Notes: a model not told the origin generated them from the sequence alone. A stretch of DNA of 5,429 bases from Methanoregula sp. (GCA_026394635.1 JAPKXV010000412.1:1-5429); one strand, 5' to 3'. Positions 1 to 5,147 are shown, counted from the first letter of the stretch. Numbers and translations: made by a program.

Positions 1-129
1 AAAAACCCCATTTTTAGATGAAGTCTCAATCAAAACTTCGTCGTGAATAAGTGAGTTGAATTCACATTTCATGCAGTTAATCGAAATCCTCTCAAGTAAT
101 ATCGGCTCTGGTGGAATCCTCATGTTCAT
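1..129 (-). CDS. Possible N-terminus of an unidentified protein, cut by the left edge
   Basis: On the minus strand an open frame runs from ATG at 129 to the window edge: 43 codons without a stop, beginning MNMRIPPEPILLER. A CxxC pair (C-M-K-C, residues 19-22) could be half of a zinc knuckle or zinc ribbon, but the partner cysteines would lie outside the window. A second ATG at 123 is equally possible. The frame also stays open upstream to an ATG at 228, but that extension is Gly/Ala/Pro-rich and does not look like natural protein. No Shine-Dalgarno site precedes either start. A weak TATA-like stretch near 167-174 would fit a very short leader. I do not recognise the family. The call rests on the open frame and plausible residue make-up, and it could be spurious. 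Confidence 0.35.
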   Translation of the reverse strand, partial: MNMRIPPEPILLERISINCMKCEFNSLIHDEVLIETSSKNGVF

Positions 130-166
130 CCGCTGTCTTTGAGGAATGAGAAATAAGCCATCGGTG

Positions 167-174
167 AATATTTT
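167..174 (-). promoter_or_regulatory. Weak TATA-like box for the left-edge minus-strand frame
   Basis: Read on the minus strand this is AAAATATT. Its centre lies about 42 bases before the ATG at 129. An archaeal start site about 25 bases downstream would leave a leader of roughly 15 bases, in keeping with the missing Shine-Dalgarno site. The match to the archaeal TATA consensus is poor and the surroundings are AT-rich, so chance is a real alternative. Confidence 0.2.
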
Positions 175-350
175 GGCAGGTCCACCTGCCCCACCTTTTA
201 TCCGGGGAGCTGATGTTTTACTATACATAGCGACAAAAGTTTTTAGTTTTTGTCAGACATCATATCAGCCCAACTTGCGGAATAAACACACAAAAAAATC
301 CCTCAAACTGTGGGTCATACGTGAAAAATTACGATGCCAGGGAGAGCATC

Positions 351-377
351 TTCCATTTTTTGAGACAAAAAATGGAA
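351..377. repeat. Perfect 11-bp inverted repeat, 5-base loop
   Basis: TTCCATTTTTT at 351-361 is the exact reverse complement of AAAAAATGGAA at 367-377, separated by GAGAC. In RNA this folds as a hairpin rich in A-U pairs on either strand. No oligo-T tract follows, so it is not a clear terminator. It could be an operator for a dimeric regulator, given that it lies upstream of the TATA-like box at 430-437, or a relic of a mobile element end. The repeat is certain; its role is not known. Confidence 0.6.
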
Positions 378-429
378 ATAGACCGCTCATATATATCCTT
401 GCAGAAGACAGTGAGTGGTTGTTCATTTC

Positions 430-437
430 TATATAAA
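430..437 (+). promoter_or_regulatory. Archaeal TATA box upstream of the plus-strand cluster
   Basis: TATATAAA is a good match to the archaeal TATA-box consensus and is the best in the left part of the window. Transcription starting about 25 bases downstream, near 460, would give a leader of some 75 bases containing the hairpin at 473-497 and the strong Shine-Dalgarno site at 521-526. It could drive the gas-vesicle-like frame, the small upstream frame, the peptidase and the receiver protein as one transcript. A weaker alternative TATA-like site (TGTATATGAT, 649-658) lies closer to the peptidase. Placement is inferred from sequence only. Confidence 0.45.
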
Positions 438-472
438 CGTAAATTTAAGTCAGAATCGTTCATGCACGTTTG

Positions 473-497
473 ATGAAAATGTTCACTGCATTTTCAT
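473..497 (+). repeat. Leader hairpin: perfect 9-bp inverted repeat, 7-base loop
   Basis: ATGAAAATG at 473-481 and CATTTTCAT at 489-497 are exact reverse complements around TTCACTG. It lies between the TATA-like box at 430-437 and the Shine-Dalgarno site at 521-526, so it would form in the 5' leader of the transcript, or act in DNA as an operator. No oligo-T tract follows, which argues against a terminator. Confidence 0.5.
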
Positions 498-533
498 GCC
501 AAAAAGTGGGGAGAGAAAATGAGGTGGGGGACT

Positions 534-641
534 ATGGAAGAAAAAATGAATGCATCTTCCAGCCGTGGGGAAGTTGTCGACCGGATTCTTGATGCGGGGC
601 TCGTCATTGACAAATTTTTAGCATTTCACCAGAGCCAATAA
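534..641 (+). pseudogene. Truncated gas vesicle protein GvpA/GvpJ-like, 35 codons
   Basis: The frame starts at ATG 534 behind an excellent Shine-Dalgarno site, GAGGTG at 521-526, with 7 bases between. An in-frame ATG at 519 is less well placed. Residues 8-26 read SSSRGEVVDRILDAGLVID. This matches the N-terminal signature of the GvpA family of gas vesicle shell and minor proteins (SSS-x-x-EV-x-DRILD-x-G-x-VID), which forms the first amphipathic helix. In intact GvpA this runs on into a W-A-R-V-S-L-V-G-type beta segment. Here it becomes KFLAFHQSQ and stops at TAA 639-641, about half the usual 70 or more residues. No trace of the missing part appears in the other two frames downstream. The likeliest reading is a gene remnant left by deletion or recombination. 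The intact ribosome site leaves open that a short peptide is still made. Confidence 0.6.
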
Positions 642-653
642 AGGTGGCTGTAT

Positions 654-707
654 ATGATGTTCATACTTCTCCAACCCGGGATTTACCCGAGAAGTAACCT
701 GTTATGA
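654..707 (+). CDS. Candidate 17-codon upstream reading frame coupled to the peptidase
   Basis: ATG 654 follows the Shine-Dalgarno-like AAGGTGG (641-647) with 6 bases between. It encodes MMFILLQPGIYPRSNLL and stops at TGA 705-707. The stop overlaps the peptidase start at 704 as ATGA, the usual layout of translational coupling. The peptidase has no good ribosome site of its own (GAGAAG at 689-694 is weak), so ribosomes finishing this small frame could re-initiate on it. The hairpin at 665-695 lies inside this frame and would be opened by translating ribosomes. The peptide matches nothing I know and may matter only as a leader. A chance frame cannot be excluded. Confidence 0.4.
   Translation: MMFILLQPGIYPRSNLL
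665..695 (+). promoter_or_regulatory. Hairpin just ahead of the peptidase start
   Basis: ACTTCTC (665-671) pairs exactly with GAGAAGT (689-695), and GGG (678-680) pairs with CCC (686-688) across the loop ATTTA. CAACCC (672-677) is left as a one-sided bulge. The stem ends 8 bases before the peptidase ATG and buries the only weak Shine-Dalgarno candidate (GAGAAG, 689-694). It may limit direct initiation at 704 and make expression depend on ribosomes arriving from upstream. No oligo-T follows, so it is not an obvious terminator. The pairing is visible; the function is inferred. Confidence 0.4.
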
Positions 708-1828
708 TACGGTCACCAGGTGCGGGAAAAATCATAATTGCGGTTGTCCTCCTCATAGTGATCAGTGTAACCCCTCTTGCAGCCGCGGCAAATAACGACA
801 ATTCTTTGAGCGTGGTGATAAAAGATGGGAAAACCGGAGAACCGCTAAATGGTGCGGTCATGTATCTCGATGGCGGTTTTAAAGGCACAACACCTGCACA
901 GGAAGGTGCCGGGGCGCTGCAATTATACGATATCAAACCCGGAACCCATACCCTGCGGATCACCGGAACCGGGTACAGGGACTCAATAGTAAAATTTGAA
1001 TTTCCCTCTGAAAATAATGTGGACGTGATGATGATGAAGGGATCCCTTTTTTCCTTAAATAACAATGGCCCTTCTGCGGGCGGGATCAATGTCATTTTTA
1101 TTCCGTCAGCAACAACATTCAGCTGTTCTGAGAATAAAAAAATGTCTGACCCAACGTACATCACCAACCAAAGCCGTTTCAAAGAAGATGTGGTTCAAGT
1201 AATCAATCGCACGTACCTGAATCTTGACCGGATCACTACCTCTTCAGTCGGACTGCCGGACAATTATCAAAACTCGTTCAATTTTTATTATTATTATAAC
1301 CCGGCAGAGCCCGCTGACGCATTTTCCGGGTGTGCCGGAACGGTACCGGCTGCCTACTGGGACGAAGTCACATTCGGGGATATCACGGTCATCCTTTACC
1401 CCACCTATTATGGGAGATACACAAACGCCTCCTGCCAGCCAGCCGGGTGCTATAAATCTCAGGGCCCGGGAAGAAGACTGATGAAAGCACCCTCGGATAA
1501 AGAGTTATTGTTTGTTCATGAGACCGGCCATGCTGTGTTCGGGCTTGTCGATACCTACTGTGGGAATACCTATTATTACCAGAACTCTCCGTATCCGAAT
1601 GTCTGGACATCGCCTGATTCCTGCATGGCTGATGCACAGGCGGATAACCGCGATCCTGCAGGTTGCAGGCAGATCGAACAGAAGTCTTCAGATTCCTGCT
1701 CCCGGCAGTTCTGGCGTTATGACCCCGATCCCGATATCATGGCAAACGCGAATTCCGGAACATTCGGAACGGCAGCAACACAGCGCATCAGGAACATCCT
1801 GGCGCAAACCACGGGTGGGTTGCCGTGA
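704..1828 (+). CDS. Secreted metzincin-type zinc metallopeptidase with PEGA-like domain
   Basis: 374 residues. A basic start (MIRSPGAGK) and a hydrophobic core ending in LAAAA (about 10-29) form a signal peptide. Residues 34-112 resemble a PEGA/carboxypeptidase-regulatory beta domain, with hallmarks VMYLDG, GTTP and PGTHTLRITGTGY. From about 126 a catalytic domain follows. H272-E-x-x-H276-x-x-x-G280-x-x-D283 is a metzincin zinc site with Asp as third ligand, Glu273 is the expected general base, and M346 in PDIMAN is a good candidate Met-turn. Eight cysteines, all in the catalytic half, suggest disulfides, and three N-glycosylation sequons (N-Q-S, N-R-T, N-A-S) fit export. The HExxHxxxGxxD pattern recalls peptidase family M64 and CLCA proteins; membership is not proven. 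There is no C-terminal anchor, so the product is probably released. Translation is likely coupled to the 17-codon frame ahead (ATGA) and to the receiver gene behind (GTGA). Substrate unknown. Confidence 0.8.
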   Translation: MIRSPGAGKIIIAVVLLIVISVTPLAAAANNDNSLSVVIKDGKTGEPLNGAVMYLDGGFKGTTPAQEGAGALQLYDIKPGTHTLRITGTGYRDSIVKFEFPSENNVDVMMMKGSLFSLNNNGPSAGGINVIFIPSATTFSCSENKKMSDPTYITNQSRFKEDVVQVINRTYLNLDRITTSSVGLPDNYQNSFNFYYYYNPAEPADAFSGCAGTVPAAYWDEVTFGDITVILYPTYYGRYTNASCQPAGCYKSQGPGRRLMKAPSDKELLFVHETGHAVFGLVDTYCGNTYYYQNSPYPNVWTSPDSCMADAQADNRDPAGCRQIEQKSSDSCSRQFWRYDPDPDIMANANSGTFGTAATQRIRNILAQTTGGLP

Positions 1829-3123
1829 CCTGGAAAATTCTTGTCTGCCTGATCACATGCCTTGCTGTCCTTTGTTTAGTAACGGGAGTGCATGCGGAAC
1901 CACTCCCGGACTATGAAAAAATTGTTGTAATCCAGCTGGATTATCATGATGGTGCCTACACAGAGGTGGCGCAGCACGTTCGCTACGGACAGCCCCTGCA
2001 TCTCGAAATTCTGTCAGGAAACCAGAAAGGCGTAATTCTGGACAAGGATCTGAAGGTGATGAAGACCTTCTATTTCATGGAGCCGGGACCTGCAACAGGT
2101 GATATGATCGAGCCGGTGGGGGGGGCTGTCGTTCCTTTGCAGGGATATAGGGAGACGTCTGCCTCTCCTGAAATGTTCATTACCCTTCCGTACCTGCAGA
2201 ATATGCAGACGTTCAATATATACGATGCACAGGGTACTACGCTTCTTTTTTCCATTGATCTTACTCCGTCATCAAGCGCATTCTGCATGGATTTTCCCAA
2301 CGATCCGGATTGCATCTGCTGCAATCCAACATCAGGACCCTCACAAACCGGCGCAACGACGGCTTTATTGTACCTCGCGATATTTGCTGTTGCACTGGCG
2401 GTTCTGGCTATACTCCCCATTGCCATTAACCTGAGGAAGACCAGCCCCGATATCCTAAAAAAACAGACAATCCTTATTGTGGATGATGATCCCGGTATCG
2501 TGGAGCTGTTTAGCGAGCTCCTTGAAAGGCAGGGATACCGGAGTATAACGGCTTTGGGCGGGGGGGAATGTCTTGATATCCTTACCCAAAAAAAGGATCT
2601 TCCCGATCTCATTCTTCTTGATATCATGATGCAGCCGATGGACGGGTGGGAAACCCTTGAACACATCAAATCCGGTGCTGATACAAAGGAAATTCCGGTA
2701 CTGATGCTCACGGGAAAGCAGCTCACCGCTGCCGAGGCAAAGCAATACCATATCTGCATCGAGGATTACATCATGAAACCGGTCGATAAGAACCAGCTCT
2801 ATGCGGCAATTGAGCATAGCCTGAACCGGAAGCAAAATATTTACCGGAACATTGTGCTTGCAAAAAAGGCAGGCATTGATCAGGATACGTACTGTGAATA
2901 CGCAAACCTATCAAAGCGCGTCGATGTAAATAAAAAACTGATCGGGCTTTTGCAGAAATCCTACGGGATGCCTGAGCCCGGGAAACATGGCACGGGTGAT
3001 GCCCTTGATATTATCGAACAGATGATCATGAATACCCGGTCCCACGAAGACCGTCTTGAACATTTACAGCGCGAGATTTTTTCCGCGTTTACCGCAAAAG
3101 GTTATCCCGTACCAATCTGGTAA
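1825..3123 (+). CDS. Membrane-anchored response-regulator receiver protein with extracytoplasmic domain
   Basis: 432 residues from GTG 1825, which overlaps the peptidase stop by 4 bases. GGGTGGG (1813-1819) lies 5 bases ahead. Domains in order: signal peptide 1-24 (ends VHA); an unrecognised, mainly beta extracytoplasmic domain about 25-175 with a Cys cluster (C154, C163, C165, C166); one membrane helix 178-203 followed by R204-K205; a CheY-like receiver domain 213-333; and a helical C-terminal region of about 100 residues. The receiver is complete: acidic D220-D222, phospho-acceptor D266 in LILLD, T296 and K318 in the MKP motif, all at CheY spacing. There is no histidine kinase domain and no DNA-binding domain, so a separate kinase must phosphorylate it. 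If the signal peptide is cleaved, the chain crosses the membrane once with the receiver inside. This layout is unusual, because receivers are normally soluble or fused to kinases. It could link an outside cue, perhaps the co-made peptidase, to a cytoplasmic partner. G-runs of 8 (2118-2125) and 7 (2560-2566) lie in the frame. Confidence 0.82.
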   Translation: MTWKILVCLITCLAVLCLVTGVHAEPLPDYEKIVVIQLDYHDGAYTEVAQHVRYGQPLHLEILSGNQKGVILDKDLKVMKTFYFMEPGPATGDMIEPVGGAVVPLQGYRETSASPEMFITLPYLQNMQTFNIYDAQGTTLLFSIDLTPSSSAFCMDFPNDPDCICCNPTSGPSQTGATTALLYLAIFAVALAVLAILPIAINLRKTSPDILKKQTILIVDDDPGIVELFSELLERQGYRSITALGGGECLDILTQKKDLPDLILLDIMMQPMDGWETLEHIKSGADTKEIPVLMLTGKQLTAAEAKQYHICIEDYIMKPVDKNQLYAAIEHSLNRKQNIYRNIVLAKKAGIDQDTYCEYANLSKRVDVNKKLIGLLQKSYGMPEPGKHGTGDALDIIEQMIMNTRSHEDRLEHLQREIFSAFTAKGYPVPIW

Positions 3124-3140
3124 TAGGGGCACATAACGAG

Positions 3141-3146
3141 TTTTTT
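3141..3146 (+). terminator. Possible oligo-T terminator of the plus-strand cluster
   Basis: Six T residues lie 18 bases after the receiver-gene stop, in an AT-rich stretch. Archaeal RNA polymerase can terminate at short T-runs without a hairpin. One T6 run is weak evidence, so read-through into the convergent region is possible. Confidence 0.3.
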
Positions 3147-3233
3147 GCTGAAAATATAAGAATTCGTCATAATAATGCCAATCAATAAAAAGATCAGACC
3201 AGATAACAAATCCAAACATGGTTATCTACGAAA

Positions 3234-3270
3234 TCTTTAAAAATGGGTGACCGTCCAGCCTCTTTAAAAA
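3234..3270. repeat. Direct repeat TCTTTAAAAA, two copies 27 bases apart
   Basis: TCTTTAAAAA occurs at 3234-3243 and again at 3261-3270. Both lie in the convergent intergenic region just past the end of the nucleotidyltransferase remnant. On the minus strand each reads as TTTTTAAAGA and could help stop transcription. On the plus strand each resembles a poor TATA box. It may also be simple AT-rich coincidence. Confidence 0.25.
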
Positions 3271-3280
3271 CCCGCTATCA

Positions 3281-3517
3281 TCACCGATATCTGGAGAGCC
3301 CTTCAAGATTCCCGGTCATAATTGCTGACCGCAGCGTCTGTTGGGCGGTAAACCAGTGGTGCCCGTAGACCACAAGGTCTATGTCGGAGTTCTCGTTTTC
3401 AAGCCCGCAGAGCAGGGAGCCGGGCAGCCAATAAAGCCGGGAAGGGACGTTGAGAATCCCGGCAAGGTGCTATACCCGCGGGTGGCGGCCGAAGGTTGTC
3501 GGATCTGGGGTGATCCC
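3281..3517 (-). pseudogene. Remnant of an archaeal nucleotidyltransferase gene
   Basis: This frame is bounded by stops (TAA at 3518-3520; TGA at 3281-3283) and interrupted by TAG at 3470-3472. Translated through, it reads GITPDPTTFGRHPRV, stop, HLAGILNVPSRLYWL and then PGSLLCGLENENSDIDLVVY, followed by WFTAQQTLRSAIMTGNLEGLS. The G-S-(9 residues)-S-D-I-D pattern is the signature of the DNA polymerase beta-type nucleotidyltransferase fold, with the DxD aspartates as metal ligands. The flanking FGRHPRV and SDIDLVVYG segments recall an archaeal predicted nucleotidyltransferase family. Only about 78 codons remain, with no start codon or ribosome site at the 5' end and no continuation after GLS. 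The TAG is one C-to-T change from CAG (Gln). I read it as a decayed gene. A pyrrolysine codon is possible in principle, but the double truncation makes that unlikely. Confidence 0.65.
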
Positions 3518-3591
3518 TTACCTTTTATTAAGGAAGGAGGGAGAACCTCATGGCATGCACACTGCCCGTTATTTTTCTGGACAGGCACTTT

Positions 3592-3620
3592 AAAAAAGGG
3601 GAATAAAAAATAAAATAAAG
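3592..3620 (-). terminator. Oligo-T terminator of the minus-strand surface-protein unit
   Basis: Just past the TAG stop (3625-3627), the minus strand reads CTTTATTTTATTTTTTATTCCCC and then six T. Several T-runs in quick succession are the typical intrinsic termination signal of euryarchaeal RNA polymerase. The same run would help stop transcripts arriving from the left on the other strand less well, because there it is A-rich. Confidence 0.55.
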
Positions 3621-3624
3621 CATG

Positions 3625-5046
3625 CTATTTTTTCCGTGCGCTCCGCGCCAGCAGGATGAGGGAAATAAGCCCGCAGATGAACAGTGGTCCGGGCGCCGGT
3701 GATTGTGTTACCGCCGCATTTTGACCTGCTTCTGAAGTGGATGTCTGAACTGGTGCCGGCGTGGATGCCAGAACTGGTGCCGGAGATGATCCCTGCGCCA
3801 CGATCACCGCCCATATGCTGAACCGGTTGGTTGACGCAGTAAGCGTCATCGCATTTTTATCAACGGTGGTCGGAAGCAATGTCCAGTGCCCCTCACCGCG
3901 GTCGTACCGCCCGAGCACGAGCTTCGATGCGTCGCTGTTAGCGGCATCGAGATCCGGTTTGTTGTATCTGACCGTCACCGTTGCGTCCTTTGCAAGGAGC
4001 CCGGAGAGACCATCGACGGAAAACGCAGTCGATCCGGCGTGTGCGCCAGCCGGGAGATCCGGCAGTGTAACGGTATAGGGTTTCACCGTCACGGTGGTTT
4101 CCGCGATCACCGCACCCTGCGGGAAGATGATCCTGACCGTACCTTCAGGCACCTCAAGGGTTGCCGGGCTGTCGGGAGTGACTCTCACGCTCGATTCCTG
4201 GAACGGGGGAATGTAGGCGTCCTTTACCGTCACGCTGGTAGTCCTGCTGTCAAGGACTGCACCGGATCCCAGCAGTATATCGGATTTGACGGTATAGGTC
4301 CCGACGGCGAGCGGACTGCTGACCCGTGTAGTAAACCTGACCGACTGACCGGGGATCATGGCGTTTGACATGGGATCGGCTTTTGCCGTTGCCACGGTTT
4401 TCCCTGCAGGGTCAGTCACGGTTATCTGGTTTACAACCCCGTAGTAATGGTGGTTGCCGGTATTTTTGAGCGTGCTTGAAACCGTGATCGGTTTTCCCGC
4501 TACAATATCACCGACACCCATTTCCGTGATGGTCCCGGTCTCAATTTGTTTTGTGTTCTGGACGGTGAGCAACACCGGCACGATAATGGCGGTTGCAAAG
4601 GCGGTCTGCCCGCCCCCTGTTGCGGCAGAGTGGATGTGGATGAGCGCGTACCGCCCCCCATCACCGACATTCAGCGGCACCCTGATGATCGCGTTGAATG
4701 CCTTGCGCTGCCCGGGATCAATATGGATGACGGGGGATTCCACGGTCACAAAAGGACGGGCGGAATAGGCACCCGTATCGTCTGCTGCCGTGAGCGGGGT
4801 GTACGAACCCCCGTCCACTGACTGCCCGAACCCGAGCACATCAACCGCATAATCGGACGCGGAATCCGTCGGGTTGATGGAGACTGCCATCGGGAACAGG
4901 TACGTCGTGTCGGGCACAACATCGAGCATGATCTTGGCGCCTTCCACTTTTAATGCTGCGGCAGGCTGGGTGGCACAGGCAGCGATACAAAGGAGCACAA
5001 GCGCAAGAACCGGGAACCGGAACTTTTTTTGATAACCAAGTGACAT
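3625..5046 (-). CDS. Secreted, membrane-anchored multi-domain surface protein
   Basis: 473 residues from ATG 5046. This start has a Shine-Dalgarno site (GAGGT, 8 bases ahead) and puts a signal peptide at the N-terminus (FRFPVLALVLLCIAAC). The in-frame ATG at 5088 has no ribosome site and would add 14 residues. Cleavage may be after A31, or at the lipobox-like IAAC24 as a lipoprotein. Residues 32-165 form a beta-rich domain with a PGQRKAFNAIIRVPLNVGDG segment like those of chaperone-type or Ig-like folds. Residues 170-275 form a second Ig-like domain (TLKNTGNHHYYGVVNQITV; GTYTVKSDILL). Residues 285-417 resemble a ZU5-like domain (VRIIFPQGAV, HWTLLPTTVD, NRFSIWAVIV). A Pro/Ala/Ser/Thr linker (419-453) leads to a hydrophobic segment (454-467) and the basic tail RSARKK, a wall-spanning stalk and anchor like the archaeal CTERM sorting tails but without a clear PGF motif. 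It has no catalytic motif and is probably structural or adhesive. It lies 101 bases downstream of another surface-protein gene, probably in one operon. Function unknown. Confidence 0.82.
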   Translation of the reverse strand: MSLGYQKKFRFPVLALVLLCIAACATQPAAALKVEGAKIMLDVVPDTTYLFPMAVSINPTDSASDYAVDVLGFGQSVDGGSYTPLTAADDTGAYSARPFVTVESPVIHIDPGQRKAFNAIIRVPLNVGDGGRYALIHIHSAATGGGQTAFATAIIVPVLLTVQNTKQIETGTITEMGVGDIVAGKPITVSSTLKNTGNHHYYGVVNQITVTDPAGKTVATAKADPMSNAMIPGQSVRFTTRVSSPLAVGTYTVKSDILLGSGAVLDSRTTSVTVKDAYIPPFQESSVRVTPDSPATLEVPEGTVRIIFPQGAVIAETTVTVKPYTVTLPDLPAGAHAGSTAFSVDGLSGLLAKDATVTVRYNKPDLDAANSDASKLVLGRYDRGEGHWTLLPTTVDKNAMTLTASTNRFSIWAVIVAQGSSPAPVLASTPAPVQTSTSEAGQNAAVTQSPAPGPLFICGLISLILLARSARKK

Positions 5047-5053
5047 ACGAAAT

Positions 5054-5059
5054 AACCTC
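5054..5059 (-). promoter_or_regulatory. Ribosome binding site deciding the surface-protein start
   Basis: The minus strand reads GAGGTT here, with GAGGT matching the archaeal anti-Shine-Dalgarno sequence and 8 bases to ATG 5046. Before the upstream in-frame ATG (5088) the minus strand is pyrimidine-rich (TTTTTTCCTTCCTG), so that start is very unlikely. Confidence 0.7.
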
Positions 5060-5113
5060 TTATTGAATGCGGGATACCAGAACGCCATCAGGAAGGAAAA
5101 AAGTGCTGAAGAT

Positions 5114-5126
5114 AGTGTTCAACACT
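5114..5126. repeat. 13-bp palindrome between the two surface-protein genes
   Basis: AGTGTTCAACACT is a perfect palindrome around one central base. On the minus strand it lies 22 bases past the upstream stop and is followed 11 bases later by six T (5097-5102). It could form a small hairpin plus T-run that weakens transcription between the genes, or be an operator. It is too short to weigh heavily. Confidence 0.3.
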
Positions 5127-5147
5127 GCCGTATCTGACGATACCTCC

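Larger units (their letters stand above)
130..533. other. AT-rich intergenic stretch without a convincing gene
   Basis: About 400 bases between the left-edge minus-strand frame and the gas-vesicle-like frame. The only long plus-strand frame (146-436) has no Shine-Dalgarno site, no recognisable domain and a composition that follows the AT-rich DNA, and it contains a perfect inverted repeat. I take it as non-coding. The stretch holds an imperfect hairpin (GACAAAA at 232-238 against TTTTGTC at 248-254), a perfect inverted repeat at 351-377, a TATA-like box at 430-437 and a leader hairpin at 473-497. It probably contains divergent promoters. Confidence 0.5.

Noticed and set aside
146..436. 96-codon plus-strand frame in the AT-rich left region
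   Set aside because: It has no ribosome site or recognisable domain, its composition follows the local DNA, and it contains a perfect inverted repeat.
661..1182. 173-codon minus-strand frame opposite the peptidase
   Set aside because: It is a shadow of the peptidase gene, whose plus-strand product has a signal peptide and a complete zinc site.
2070..2835. Two long minus-strand frames opposite the receiver gene
   Set aside because: They are antisense shadows of a gene with a complete receiver domain, with no domain of their own.
3243..3365. 40-codon plus-strand frame beginning MGDRPASLKTRY
   Set aside because: It is antisense to the nucleotidyltransferase remnant for most of its length and has no ribosome site.
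3470..3472. TAG as a pyrrolysine codon in the nucleotidyltransferase frame
   Set aside because: The frame is truncated at both ends and lacks a start, so simple decay explains the stop better; no pyl gene is in view.
3340..3520. GC-rich island as a structural RNA (SRP RNA, RNase P RNA)
   Set aside because: No conserved motif of either RNA was found, and the coding signature on the minus strand explains the GC content.
3341..3613. 90-codon plus-strand frame in the convergent gap, plus a 69-codon minus-strand frame (3379-3588)
   Set aside because: Both are out-of-frame shadows of the nucleotidyltransferase remnant, whose own frame shows the GS...DxD signature.
3761..4821. Several plus-strand frames opposite the surface protein
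   Set aside because: They are shadows without ribosome sites or domains; the minus-strand frame is long and has clear surface-protein features.
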